From: DAOMOP01 sp035444405
GTDB lineage: Bacteria; Pseudomonadota; Gammaproteobacteria; Burkholderiales; Rhodocyclaceae
NCBI GenBank assembly: GCA_035444405.1
Contig: DAOMOP010000027.1
Coordinates: forward strand, 1 to 30,658
Length of the DNA: 30,658 nt
Direction: 5' to 3'
Numbering within the stretch: the first letter of the stretch is position 1; the number at the start of each line of letters is the position of its first letter. A program made the position numbers and the translations under genes. The notes below the pieces were generated by a model, which saw only the letters and a list, made by a program, of their open reading frames with translations, made no database searches and was not told the DNA's origin. Shown here piece after piece: positions 1-9,000 of the stretch.

Positions 1-144
1 TCGGATATCTCAAGCCGCGCTGCGTAGCAACGACGCCGCTGGGTGAGCGCTTACTGTGCGGCAGCAGACAGACGGGCGGGATGTCCGGCCTCACGATGGT
101 GGCATCCGAGCCGACAGGCGCGCGGGATTCATCGAGGACGCGAG

Positions 145-151
145 CTATCCT
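145..151 (+). promoter_or_regulatory. possible sigma-S-like -10 element upstream of osmB
   Basis: CTATCCT lies about 100 bases upstream of the osmB start and differs by one base from the CTATACT -10 pattern preferred by sigma S. No convincing -35 box sits 17 bases upstream. Stationary-phase/osmotic control of osmB is known in enterobacteria; applying it here is inference from one short motif. Confidence 0.25.
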
Positions 152-247
152 CGACAGTCCTTGCACGCCCGAGGCGAAGTGAGGTGCATGACCAACGCAA
201 TCCGCCACGGCATCACTTCCCGCTTCATCAGATCAAGGAGTAATGCC

Positions 248-463
248 ATGAGAACAATGCACAGATTGGCCGTCGGTACGGTCGCAGCCGCGATGCTGCT
301 CGGCCTCGCCGGGTGTGCCGGCATGTCGGAGCGGGACAAGAGCACGGCCGTCGGCGCGGGTGTCGGCGCGGTCGGCGGTGCTGTGCTCACCGGGGGCAGC
401 GCGGTTGGCACCGTCGGTGGCGCCGCGGTCGGCGGCATCATCGGCCATGAGGTCGGCAAGTAA
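248..463 (+). CDS. osmB: OsmB-type osmotically inducible glycine-zipper lipoprotein
   Basis: A 71-residue lipoprotein precursor. The ATG at 248 follows AAGGAG (235-240) with seven bases between, which decides the start against the longer frame opening at 56. Residues 1-22 form a signal peptide (MRT, then a hydrophobic stretch) ending in the lipobox LAGC with the acylated Cys at 23. The mature part is SERDKSTAVGAG followed by a Gly/Ala-rich glycine-zipper region and the C-terminal IIGHEVGK. Length and order match enterobacterial OsmB (72 residues, recalled SKRDRNTAIGAG and VIGHQVGK), an outer-membrane lipoprotein induced by osmotic stress whose molecular role is unclear. The gene stands alone and converges on the response regulator gene. 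The family is well supported; the osmotic role is carried over from homologues. Confidence 0.85.
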   Translation: MRTMHRLAVGTVAAAMLLGLAGCAGMSERDKSTAVGAGVGAVGGAVLTGGSAVGTVGGAAVGGIIGHEVGK

Positions 464-482
464 GACCGTCTTGCACGCACAG

Positions 483-506
483 GGCGCGGGCCTTCAGGCT
501 TGCGCC
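483..506. terminator. hairpin between convergent osmB and response regulator genes
   Basis: GGCGCGGGCC (483-492) pairs with GGCTTGCGCC (497-506), giving ten pairs including two G-T pairs around a TTCA loop. It lies in the 53-base gap between two converging genes, so it could serve both strands. No T-run follows on either strand, so it is not a canonical intrinsic terminator. Confidence 0.35.
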
Positions 507-516
507 GCGTGCGCTG

Positions 517-1152
517 TCAATCAGGCCCCAGCTTGTGCTCCAGCACGTAGCGCGTGATCTCCGCGTTGGACTGCATGCCCAGCTTTTCCAGGATGCGGGC
601 GCGGTAGGTGCTGATCGTCTTCACGCTCAGATGCAGCTGTTCGCCGATCCGGGTGAGTGAAGCCCCCTTGCTCAGCAGCAGCATCACGGACATCTCACGC
701 GGAGACAGCGTCTCGTGCGGCGGGCGCCTCGTCTCATTGATCGTGCCTTCGATCAATCGCTCAGCCAGTGCCGGGCTGATGTAACGCCCCCCGCCCACGA
801 CGGTGCGAATCGCGCTCAGGATCTGCGTGGGCGGACTGTCCTTGTTCAGATAGCCCGACGCGCCTGCCTGCAGCGCCGGCACGGCGAACTCTTCCTCGGC
901 GAACATGCTGAAGATCAGCACCGGCAGGCCGGGGCGGACCAGCTTGACACGCTTGAGCACTTCGAGCCCGTTCATATCGGGCAGGGTGATGTCGAGCAGG
1001 ACGACGTCCGCCTCGGCCGAATCCACCAGGGCAAGCAGTTCGCCACCTGTTGCGGCCTCGGCCGCGACCTCGAAATCCTCGGTTGCGACGAAGAACTGGC
1101 GTAGGCCGCTGCGCACCACGGCGTGGTCGTCGACGATGACAACGCTGACCAT
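517..1152 (-). CDS. NarL/UhpA-family response regulator (REC + LuxR HTH)
   Basis: A 211-residue response regulator and the output half of the adjacent two-component pair. REC domain at about 3-120: acidic pair D8-D9, phospho-acceptor D54 in LLDITLPDMNG, S82 at the switch Ser/Thr position, and K104 in YLNKD. A LuxR-type helix-turn-helix covers about 146-208 (LSPREMSVMLLLSKGAS, then a recognition region around VKTISTYRARILEKLGM). The start is the ATG just after AGGAGGAGGA; an in-frame extension upstream runs through the kinase gene and is rejected. The kinase stop codon is two bases before this ATG, so the ribosome site lies inside the kinase's last codons and translation is probably coupled. 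Regulated genes cannot be read from the sequence. Confidence 0.93.
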   Translation of the reverse strand: MVSVVIVDDHAVVRSGLRQFFVATEDFEVAAEAATGGELLALVDSAEADVVLLDITLPDMNGLEVLKRVKLVRPGLPVLIFSMFAEEEFAVPALQAGASGYLNKDSPPTQILSAIRTVVGGGRYISPALAERLIEGTINETRRPPHETLSPREMSVMLLLSKGASLTRIGEQLHLSVKTISTYRARILEKLGMQSNAEITRYVLEHKLGPD

Positions 1153-1154
1153 GT

Positions 1155-3257
1155 TCAATCCTCCTCCTGAATCGCCGTCGTGGCGCCTGCGTCGAGCGGA
1201 AGGCGCAGCATCAACCGGGTTCCCGTCCTTGGTGTGCCGGTGAGTGTCAGCTCGCCGCCAAGGTGCTGCGCACGTTCGCGCATGCCGATGAGTCCGAAAG
1301 AGTCGTGCTTGCGCAGGCTGTCCTTGGGCAGTCCCTTGCCGTCGTCGCGCATCCGCAGGATCAGGTTCCCCTTGCGCTTGATCATGGTGATGCTCACCTT
1401 CTTCGCTCCTGAGTGCTTGGCAACGTTGGTCAGGCCTTCCTGGACGATGCGGAACACCGCGGTACTGGCCCCGGCCGACAGGCGGACATGGTCCGGCAGT
1501 TTCAGTTCGACCTCGATGCCGGTCATGCGCGAGAACCGATCGGCATGCCACCGGATCGTCGCGAGCAGGCCGAGGGCGTCGAGCATGGCCGGGCGCAGGT
1601 GGGTGGAGATGCGCTTGACCGTTTGCAGGGCCGCATCCACCTGCTGGACCATGCCCTGCAACTGCGTCGCCGTCGGCGAGACGCTCGTCAGCTTGTCGAT
1701 CATCGTCACCAGGCCGAGCTTGAGCATGGTCAGCGTGCCGCCGAGTTCGTCGTGCACCTCGCGCGCGATCCGGGTGTTTTGTTCCTCGCGCACGGATTCG
1801 AGGTGGGCTGCGAGGCGTTTCAGGCGCTGGGATGCTTCGAGCTGTGCCGTCGCCAGTTCCTTGCGCCGGGTGATGTTTTCATGCACCACGACCAGGCGGA
1901 CCGGTCCGTCGTCGGCAAAGCGCGAGATGCGAACTTCAAACCAGCGCTCCTGGGTCGGCGTGCTGCATTCGTACTCCAGCACGAACGATTTCCGCCGCCC
2001 GGCCAGGACATCACGTATGCCGTTTGCCACCGCGAGGGCGCTTCCCCGCATACGCCGTGCCGAGGCGTCGCACACGGCGAGATAGTTGGCACCTTCGCTG
2101 ACCTCGCCGGGGTCGCCGCCGTTGGCGGCCGCAAACACCCGCCATTCCCTGTTGACCGCGACAATGCTGGCGGTCTCGTTGAGCACACACAGTGCGGAAG
2201 GCAGTGCATCGATCGTTGCGCGGAAAAATCGCTCCGACTCGGACAGGGCAAGGGCGCTCGCACCCACTTCGGCGGTGCGTTCGGCGACCTCTTCTTCAAG
2301 CACTTCATTCTTGTGCAGCAGGGCGGTCTCGGCCTCCTTGCGTGCGGTGATCTCGCGTGCGAAACCCACGGTGCCGAGCAGATTGCCATGCTGGTCGAGC
2401 ACGGGCGCCTTGTAGGTCTCTGACCAGGCGGACTTGCCTTTGTTGTAGGTCTCCTCCTCGAGCATGATCTGCCGGCGTGAAGCGAGGACCTCCCGGTCAG
2501 TGGCTCGATAGGCCTCGGCCAAGGCTGCCGGGACGAGGTCGAAATCCGTCTTGCCGACAAACTCTTCGGCGCGATCGCCGCCGAATGATTTGACAAACGC
2601 ACTGTTTACGGCCAGAAAGCGGCCCTCGGTGTCCTTGAGCCACACCATGAACGGGAAGTTGTCGAGGAGCGCCCGCTGGTAGCGCTCCTTCTCCTGCAGC
2701 GCCTGCTCCAGCAGTTTGCGTTCGCTGATGTCTTCGAGCGCGATCCGCAGCACCCGCTTTCCTTCCTTCTCCAGGTGGCGATGGCCGCCCAGGCGCGCCC
2801 AGAACGCGTCGCCACCACTGCGTCGTAGTTTCAGCTCACAGGTCTGCCGGTCGGCATGCTGCAGATCGTTGTGGAGAAATCGGTGCCAGGTGTCGGCTGC
2901 ATCGCCGTGAAGGAACTGGCTGAAACGACGATGGAGCAACTTGCGGCGATCCTGCCCGAGCAGGGCGGCAGCCGGCAGATTGAGTTCGGAAATGCGGCCC
3001 TTCTCGTCGAGCAAGAGGTAGGCGGTCGGCGCGTGCTCGAACAGGCTGATATACCGATCGCGCGATTCCTTCAATTCACGCTCGATGTCGTGCAGGGCTT
3101 CGGCCTTCGCATGGAGTTCGACCTGATGCTCCTGCAACTGTTGTTCAAGCGCATCGGAGGCACCTTGCAGCGGGGCGGCGCCTTGTTGCCCCGCCGGCTC
3201 TGGTCCGCATGCTGCATCGGGGGCGGGCAGATTCGGGTGTGTGCAATCGGGCTTCAT
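1155..3257 (-). CDS. soluble triple-PAS sensor histidine kinase (HisKA_3/HATPase_c)
   Basis: A 700-residue kinase and partner of the regulator directly downstream. Order: coiled coil about 35-68 (LQEHQVELHAKAEALHDIERELKESRDRY); PAS1 about 68-180; PAS2 with PAC about 190-307 (FMVWLKDTEGRFLAVN); coiled coil 308-340; PAS3 about 342-465; HisKA_3 dimerisation domain with phospho-acceptor H502 in REVHDELGG; HATPase with N611 (EGLTNVAKHS), DDGKG 638-642 and GLIGMRER 655-662. No transmembrane segment or signal peptide is visible, so it should sense an intracellular cue, possibly through a PAS-bound cofactor. The ATG at 3257 has only a distant GGAG (13 bases), so the start is less certain than the family. 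All catalytic motifs are intact. Confidence 0.93.
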   Translation of the reverse strand: MKPDCTHPNLPAPDAACGPEPAGQQGAAPLQGASDALEQQLQEHQVELHAKAEALHDIERELKESRDRYISLFEHAPTAYLLLDEKGRISELNLPAAALLGQDRRKLLHRRFSQFLHGDAADTWHRFLHNDLQHADRQTCELKLRRSGGDAFWARLGGHRHLEKEGKRVLRIALEDISERKLLEQALQEKERYQRALLDNFPFMVWLKDTEGRFLAVNSAFVKSFGGDRAEEFVGKTDFDLVPAALAEAYRATDREVLASRRQIMLEEETYNKGKSAWSETYKAPVLDQHGNLLGTVGFAREITARKEAETALLHKNEVLEEEVAERTAEVGASALALSESERFFRATIDALPSALCVLNETASIVAVNREWRVFAAANGGDPGEVSEGANYLAVCDASARRMRGSALAVANGIRDVLAGRRKSFVLEYECSTPTQERWFEVRISRFADDGPVRLVVVHENITRRKELATAQLEASQRLKRLAAHLESVREEQNTRIAREVHDELGGTLTMLKLGLVTMIDKLTSVSPTATQLQGMVQQVDAALQTVKRISTHLRPAMLDALGLLATIRWHADRFSRMTGIEVELKLPDHVRLSAGASTAVFRIVQEGLTNVAKHSGAKKVSITMIKRKGNLILRMRDDGKGLPKDSLRKHDSFGLIGMRERAQHLGGELTLTGTPRTGTRLMLRLPLDAGATTAIQEED

Positions 3258-3669
3258 GATCGGGAAACAACTCCATCAGGCAATCCGGCGCGGAGCGGTG
3301 TCGCAGGCCGATGTCGCACCGAGATTCGGTGACCTTATGCCGAACGGGACGGACACCGTTGAGCGTACTGCAATTGCTGCCGAAAGGGTATGCGTCCAGT
3401 CAAGCGATTGATCGATGTAAGAAAAAACCTACCTCAGCCATCCAATGATCTGACTTCCGTTCAGCCAATTGCCGACAGACCTGGATTGATCAGATCTGCA
3501 TAATTGGCGGGCGCAATCAATGAGACACGACTGCGCAGGAACAGGCACCAGGACAGAGGCCCGGCCGGATCTCATGACGCCTCGGAAAGTGGCGCGAGAG
3601 GTCGGGGCGACGGGGTGTCGCTGAGGTGCGAGACCAAGTTACGAGAACGAGTGGCCGAAGAGTCACCGC
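3258..3669. other. 412-base intergenic region, probable control region of the kinase operon
   Basis: No convincing gene. From about 3400 to 3510 the base composition is more A/T-rich than the surroundings. GATTGATC occurs at 3406-3413 and 3484-3491, and the inverted pair GATCTGA (3447-3453) / TCAGATC (3490-3496) brackets 36 bases. These may be operator or promoter elements for the leftward kinase-regulator operon. I could not identify a good -35/-10 pair. Confidence 0.35.
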
Positions 3670-3684
3670 GTGGAGGAGACAGCC

Positions 3685-4038
3685 TTGCAGGACTCACTAG
3701 ACAGGCTCATCGCAACACGACAGCAGCGGGGGCCGGCACAGGCGCTGATCGCTGTCGATTCATCGCGCCCGGGTATCTACCTGCGGGCACCCGTGGTCAC
3801 GAAGAAATCGGGCCGAAGACGTGCAGGTGCCGGGCGCGAGCCCGCGACCGTGCTGCTCGGGCCCTTTTCCAGTGAAGCCGAGGCGCGTTTCATTCAGACC
3901 AGTGCGCAGGCCTTCGGCCTGGTGGTCGAGCGTATGGATGGGTTGCCATTCGGATCACGCCATGGGCGCGGCGCGCGCGCGAGGATAGGAATTTTCCGAC
4001 ACGGATCGACTTCTTTTCCGGCACCGATCTGGCGTTGA
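3685..4038 (+). CDS. hypothetical small protein of unknown function
   Basis: Not a recognised family. The frame is open from a GTG at 3670, but the TTG at 3685 has the better ribosome site: GGAGGAG (3672-3678) with six bases between. From the TTG it would be 117 residues, beginning (M)QDSLDRLIATRQQRG. The best-looking part is TVLLGPFSSEAEARFIQTSAQAFGLVVERMDG-like, an alpha/beta pattern resembling the spacing of SPOR-type domains, but I cannot assign it. The tail (RHGRGARARIGIF...) is low in structure. The stop at 4036-4038 overlaps a small inverted repeat before the phasin leader. It may be a real gene or a chance frame in GC-rich DNA. Confidence 0.4.
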   Translation: MQDSLDRLIATRQQRGPAQALIAVDSSRPGIYLRAPVVTKKSGRRRAGAGREPATVLLGPFSSEAEARFIQTSAQAFGLVVERMDGLPFGSRHGRGARARIGIFRHGSTSFPAPIWR

Positions 4039-4167
4039 ACTGACAGACATCTGATCAGTTGGGCAGGCAACATGCAGGCTGCCTTCAATGGGGGGTGCGG
4101 CCGCTGCAAAACGGATGTCATTGAGCAGCGACGGACTCCGCCTTTTTGTAACCCTGAGGAACACACG

Positions 4168-4731
4168 ATGAACTCGATGAACTCGATTACGCCCTTGCAC
4201 GAAAAGATTTCCGCAGTCGTCACTGCCAATGGCGATACCTTCAACGCCATCGTCCATATTGCGCTGAACACGTCCGAGCAACTGTTCGCGCTCAATATGA
4301 ACGCGCTGCGGTCGTACAAGACTGGCATCGAGGTGCCGAAGAGCGGCAACCCGCTCGAGCAACTGACAGCGCAGTCCGTTTCGCCGGCGCGTTCGCTGGA
4401 ATTTGCCAGCGACTATCTGCGCAACTTCAGCGGCATCTGCATCAAGTCGCAGGTCGAGATCGGACAGATCACGGTCGAGCGCACCAACGAACTCGCCGAG
4501 TCCATCGGCGCGCTGCTCGACAGCATGGCCAAATCCGGCCCTACGGGCAGTGTCGAAGCGGTCGAGCAGATCAAGTCGAGCCTGAACAGCGCCACCGAAG
4601 CTTACGAACGCATGGTCAATGCCGGCGCCGAGATTGCCGAGCGAGCTCTGGCGGTTGCAGACGACGCCGTGCAGCCGATGATTGCGGCGGCCAGCACGAC
4701 CGAGAAGAAGGCCATGAAGAAGGCCGCATAA
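4168..4731 (+). CDS. phasin (PHA granule-associated protein)
   Basis: A 187-residue phasin that coats polyhydroxyalkanoate granules in the cytoplasm. The start at 4168 follows GAGGA (4156-4160) with seven bases between; a second Met three codons in is possible. The protein is almost wholly helical and amphipathic: NTSEQLFALNMNALRSYKTGIEVPKSGNPLEQLTAQ, then LEFASDYLRNFSGICIKSQVEIGQITVERTNELAESI, typical of the phasin_2 (PhaP) family, ending in an Ala/Lys-rich tail EKKAMKKAA. Length fits the family. It is monocistronic, with an intrinsic terminator 40 bases after the stop. No PHA synthase or other pha gene is present, which is normal for phasins since they are often unlinked. Confidence 0.88.
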   Translation: MNSMNSITPLHEKISAVVTANGDTFNAIVHIALNTSEQLFALNMNALRSYKTGIEVPKSGNPLEQLTAQSVSPARSLEFASDYLRNFSGICIKSQVEIGQITVERTNELAESIGALLDSMAKSGPTGSVEAVEQIKSSLNSATEAYERMVNAGAEIAERALAVADDAVQPMIAAASTTEKKAMKKAA

Positions 4732-4771
4732 GCAAGCATTTGCGCACCGTTCAAGTCGTTTTGTATTGCAG

Positions 4772-4799
4772 GCCCCTGAGATTCAGGGGCTTTTTTTTT
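4772..4799 (+). terminator. intrinsic terminator of the phasin gene
   Basis: GCCCCTGA (4772-4779) and TCAGGGGC (4783-4790) form an eight-pair stem with a GAT loop, followed directly by nine T residues (4791-4799). This is the only textbook intrinsic terminator noticed in the window. Confidence 0.92.
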
Positions 4800-4830
4800 G
4801 TCGAATGCGCCCGGCCCGGGCGCACTCGAC
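4800..4830. other. second long hairpin behind the phasin terminator
   Basis: GTCGA (4800-4804) plus TGCGCCCG (4806-4813) pair with CGGGCGCA (4817-4824) plus TCGAC (4826-4830), a 13-pair stem with one A/C mismatch and a GCC loop. It sits downstream of both the phasin and the converging DUF3309 gene. There is no T-run on the minus-strand side. It may back up termination or protect the 3' end of the DUF3309 transcript. Confidence 0.45.
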
Positions 4831-4891
4831 AGGTTGGTGAATTGGTCCGGCTCTCTCGGTCCCCCGCTCGCTGAGCCCGCGGCAGAGGAGT

Positions 4892-5050
4892 CTAGATCCG
4901 CCCCATCAGGAACAGGATCAGCACGATCAGCAACACCACGCCGAGCAGCCCGCTAGGCGCGTAACCCCAGCTCCGGCTATGCGGCCAGCTTGGAAGTGCG
5001 CCGACCAGGAACAGGATCAGCACGATCAGCAGGATGGTTCCCAGTGACAT
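4892..5050 (-). CDS. DUF3309 small membrane protein
   Basis: A 52-residue protein beginning MSLGTILLIVLILFLVGALPSW. It has two hydrophobic helices (about 3-19 and 34-50) joined by a short loop with WPHSRSWGY and Gly-Leu residues, ending in GRI. This layout and wording are typical of DUF3309, very short inner-membrane proteins common in proteobacteria and often next to stress genes; their function is not known. The ATG at 5050 follows GAGGAG with seven bases between, which decides it against a 100-residue extension lacking any such signal. The two helices share the near-identical string LLIVLILFL, hinting at internal duplication. Confidence 0.85.
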   Translation of the reverse strand: MSLGTILLIVLILFLVGALPSWPHSRSWGYAPSGLLGVVLLIVLILFLMGRI

Positions 5051-5359
5051 TTCAAGTCTCCTCGCAGTAAGTGAGCGCCTGGAGCAGAGAGCCAGGCACA
5101 GGGTCAGGCACCAATGTCGCGCTTTGTGGCGTCGTGCGTTCCAGCCTTGGATCGGACGGGATGCGCAGCGCTCATGGCGTTCGCTGCGCGTCACCCTGTC
5201 CTTGATCTGAATGATAGCGAGGCGTGATCTGCGGTCTGTTGGCTAGCGCACAGACGAATGCGGCCACGAAGAAGAGCATTCATACCCAGCTTATCCCCTT
5301 CGAATACCCGCCCGGATTTGCCCTGTCGGCGGGGCGGCCGACTCTCAACAGGAGGAATC
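5051..5359. other. divergent intergenic region between DUF3309 and DUF883 genes
   Basis: About 310 bases without a supported gene. On the minus strand TATCAT (5216-5211), preceded by C, is a possible -10 for the DUF3309 transcript. CGCACAGA at 5247-5254, followed by ATGCG and AGAAG, loosely resembles the start of the element seen upstream of the two Crp/Fnr genes but lacks its TACTA part. Both readings are weak. Confidence 0.3.
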
Positions 5360-5692
5360 ATGAGTAAGGAACTGAGTTTCAAGCACGGCGCCGTGGTGGA
5401 CATGCGCAACCAGGTGGTGCGGGATCTGAAGGAACTCGTCGCCGATTCGGAGAGTTTGCTGAAAGAGGTGGTCAGCGCCAGCAGCGACGACTTCGCTGCG
5501 GTGCGCACACGCGTCGACGAGCGTCTGGGCGAGGCCGGCGCGCGGCTCGACAAGGCGCGCGTTGCGGCCGGCAGGAGGATGGGCGAGGCCGCCGACATGA
5601 CGCAGGAGTATGTCGTCCACAACCCCTGGAAAGTCCTCGGCGCGGCAGCGCTGGCCGGGCTCGTCATCGGCTCGATGTTGCGGGGCCGGTGA
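5360..5692 (+). CDS. DUF883 (ElaB/YqjD-like) protein
   Basis: A 110-residue protein with a strong ribosome site (AGGAGG, 5350-5355) just before the ATG at 5360. Residues about 15-85 are a charged amphipathic helix/coiled coil (QVVRDLKELVADSESLLKEVV, then RVDERLGEAGARLDKARVAAGRR). It is followed by the family signature YVVHNPWKVLGAAALAGLVIGSML, a C-terminal membrane anchor with a Gly-rich core, and RGR. This is the DUF883 arrangement; E. coli ElaB and YqjD are inner-membrane, stationary-phase proteins that associate with ribosomes. It precedes the BON lipoprotein gene by 84 bases in the same direction and could be co-transcribed with it and ndvB. Family assignment is firm; ribosome association here is only inferred. 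Confidence 0.87.
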   Translation: MSKELSFKHGAVVDMRNQVVRDLKELVADSESLLKEVVSASSDDFAAVRTRVDERLGEAGARLDKARVAAGRRMGEAADMTQEYVVHNPWKVLGAAALAGLVIGSMLRGR

Positions 5693-5776
5693 TTCACGAA
5701 TCCGTCGCGGCTTGCCGCGACCGGAATGAAGCAGCTTCAAGAAGTCCTGCGTCATCAAACTTTGGAGATCTCGATC

Positions 5777-6091
5777 ATGAAACAGTTTGGCAAGTATCTT
5801 TCCGCGCTCTTCCTCTCGCTCACGCTGATCACCGCAGTGGGCTGTGCGTCGTCGTCGAAACAGGCCGGTATGGGCGAGTATGTGGACGACACCGTGATCA
5901 CGGCCAAGGTCAAGGCGGCCATCTTCGAGCACCCCAGCCTCAAGTCGGCTGAAATCAACGTCGAGACCTTCAAGGGCGTCGTTCAGCTCAGTGGCTTCGT
6001 CAATTCGCAGGCCGACATCAACACCGCGGTCGGGCTGGCGCGTGGCGTCAGTGGCGTGACGTCGGTCAAGAATGACATGCGCCTGAAGTAA
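5777..6091 (+). CDS. BON-domain lipoprotein
   Basis: A 104-residue lipoprotein. The ATG at 5777 follows GGAG (5764-5767) with nine bases between and gives a proper signal peptide (MKQFGKYLSALFLSLTLITAVGC) with lipobox AVGC and Cys at 23; the longer frame from 5726 would bury it. Residues about 35-104 are one BON domain: DDTVITAKVKAAIFEHPSLKSAEINVETFKGVVQLSGFV, then GLARGVSGVTSVKNDMRLK, the alpha/beta fold of OsmY-type proteins thought to bind membranes or phospholipid. Its stop is three bases before the ndvB start, so the two are almost certainly translated from one message. That suggests, without proof, a periplasmic helper in glucan handling or a shared osmotic response. Confidence 0.88.
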   Translation: MKQFGKYLSALFLSLTLITAVGCASSSKQAGMGEYVDDTVITAKVKAAIFEHPSLKSAEINVETFKGVVQLSGFVNSQADINTAVGLARGVSGVTSVKNDMRLK

Positions 6092-6094
6092 GCG

Positions 6095-9000
6095 ATGTCT
6101 TTCCCGCGGCCACTGCTCAAGCAGATCATCGACGGTAGCCGCGGGGTCTTTCTTTCGATCTTTCCTGCGTTGCGCACCCTGACAGGGGGTCACGACGCCG
6201 CCGAGTTGCCATTGCGCGCGGAGTTGTTCAGCAGCGAGCAGATGGTTCAGCACGGCAAGGCCCTGGCCGCCACCCACGAACTCGCGACGGGCCCTCGTCC
6301 CGACCAACTGCTGACCCGGCTCGCGGCCAACGAACATGCACTTGTCGAAGCCTCGCGGCGCCTCACCACCGCCGTCACCGAGAACCGCCGCATCACGCCG
6401 GCGGGCGAATGGCTGCTCGACAACTTCTACCTCATCGAGGAACAGATCCGCACCGCACGGCGACACCTGCCGCGCGGCTACAGTGTCGGCCTTCCGCGCC
6501 TGGCCAATGGGCCATCGGCCGGGCAGCCGCGCGTGTACGACCTCATGCTCGAGATCGTGTCGCACGGCGACGGCCGGGTCGATGCCGAGGAGCTGCGCCG
6601 ATTCATCGCCGCGTACCAGACCGTCAGTGCCCTGAAGCTGGGTGAGCTGTGGGCCATTCCGATCATGCTGCGCCTCGCGCTGGTCGAGAGCCTGCGCCGC
6701 ACCAGCGTGCGGGTGGCCGATGCCTGCGCCGAGCGCGATCTGGCCGACGCCTGGGCCGACCGCGTGATCGAGGCCGCCGACACCGACCCCAAGAGCCTGA
6801 TCCTGGTGCTGGCGGACCTGGCGCGCTCGAGCCCGCCCATGAGCTGCACCTTCGTCGCCGGACTGGTGCGTCGCTTCCAGCATCGCGGTCCCGCGCTCGC
6901 CTTGCCATTGTCGTGGATCGAGCAGCAGCTTGCCGAACACGGCATGACGATCGAGCAGTCGATCCAGGCCGAGAACCAGCAGCAGGCCGCCGACCAGGTG
7001 TCGATCAGCAACAGCATCGGCAGCCTGCGCCTGTTGAGCGCGCTGGACTGGCGCGCCTTCGTCGAGACCATGAGCGTGGTCGAGCACGCGCTGTGCGAAG
7101 ACCCCGCCAGGATGTACGCGGGGATGGATTTTGCGACCCGTGACCGTTACCGGCACGTGGTCGAGGCGATTTCGAAGAAGAGCGCCTGCAGCGAGGGCGA
7201 AGTGGCGCACCAGGCGGTGGCGCTCGCGCGCGACAGCGCACCGGGCGGTGAGAGTTCAGCTCGCGCAGATCATGTCGGCTTTTACCTCATCGACAAGGGG
7301 CGGCCAGTGCTCGAGCGCACGGTCGCCTATCGTCGCTCCTGGTGCGCGGTGCTGCGGGCAAGGGCGGCGCGTTGTCCGTTGACCCTCTACCTTGGCGCCA
7401 TCGCGCTGCTGAGCGTCGCCGTCGCCGGCGCGCTGATTGGTCAGTTGCACGCAGGCGTCGCCTCGGCGGGAAAGCTTGCGTGGTTGCCGCCGGCGGCAGC
7501 CCTCCTGGCGCTGCTGGCCGCGAGCCGGCTAGGCGCCGCCCTGGTGAATTGGCTGGCCACGCTGCTGGCGACCCCGCACCCGCTGCCGCGCATGGACTTC
7601 GCCGCCGGGATTCCGCCGCAGTGGCGCACGCTGGTGGTGGTGCCGACCATGCTCACCAGCGCGGACAATGTCGATGAGCTGGTCGAGGCGCTGGAAGTGC
7701 GCTTCCTGGCCAATCGCGACGACAGCCTGCATTTCGGTCTGCTCACCGATCTGCTCGACGCCCGCCAGGAGAAGCTGCCCGAAGATGCCGCGCTGGTCGA
7801 ACGCGCGCACCTCGCGATCAAGGCGCTCAACCGCAAATATGGCGCTGGCCGGACAGACGCCGAAGGCGACATCTTCTTCCTCTTTCATCGCCCCCGGCGC
7901 TGGAATCCGAAGGAAGGCGTGTGGATGGGGCATGAGCGCAAGCGCGGCAAGCTCGCCGAACTCAACGCGCTGCTGCGCTGCATTCCTGCCGCCCCCGGCA
8001 CCGGCTTTGCGTGCGTGATTGGCGATACCGCCGCACTGTCCGGGGTGAAGTTCGTCATCACCCTCGACACCGACACCCAGTTGCCGCGCGATGCGGCGCG
8101 TGCGCTGGTGGCCGCCATGGCGCACCCGCTCAACCGCCCGCAGCACGATCGGGTCACGCGCCGCGTCGTTGCCGGCTACGGCATCCTGCAGCCCGCGGTG
8201 GCGATCAGCCTGCCCGGCGCCAGCCGCTCCCGCTATGCCCGCCTCAATGGCGGCGAGCCAGGCATCGACCCGTATACGCGGGCGGTGTCGGACGTGTATC
8301 AGGACCTCTTCGGCGAAGGCTCCTTCGTCGGCAAGGGCATCTACGACGTCGAGGCGTTCGAGCATTGCCTCGGCGATCGTTTTCCGCCGGATCGCATCCT
8401 CAGCCACGACCTGCTCGAGGGCTGCTATGTGCGCTCCGGGCTGCTCAGCGACGTGTCGCTCTACGAGGACCATCCGGCGCGCTACAGCACCGATGTGAGC
8501 CGCCGCCACCGCTGGATTCGCGGCGACTGGCAGCTCATCGCATGGCTGCGGTCACGGGTGCCGGTGCAGTGCGCCGATCCCGCGGCAGGCGAGGGTGCCC
8601 AAGGCCAGGCTGCCGAAAAACAGGCCCCCCGAGTCCCGGCCTCCCACTTCCAGGCCACCCAATCCCAGGCCTCCTGTCTCGAGCCCAACCCGCTGTCTGC
8701 GCTGTCGCGCTGGAAGCTGTTCGACAACCTGCGCCGCAGCCTCGTCCCCGCGGCACTGGTGCTGCTGCTGGTGCTGGGCTGGATCGTTCCCGGCGTGGCA
8801 TGGGCGTGGACGCTGTCGGTGATTGCCATCGTGCTGTTGCCGTCGGTGCTCGCGACGCTGCACGAGTTCGTGCGCAAGCCGCAGGAGGTGACCTGGCGGC
8901 AGCACCTCAGCGCGACACGAATCGCGGCGGCGCGCCGTGGCGGCCAGGTGGTGTTCGAGCTGGCCTGCCTGCCGTACGAAGCCTGGTTCAGCCTGGATGC

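Noticed and set aside
517..1551. 344-residue reading of the response regulator
   Set aside because: The extra N-terminal 133 residues lie in the kinase gene in another frame. The REC domain and the ribosome site both place the start at 1152.
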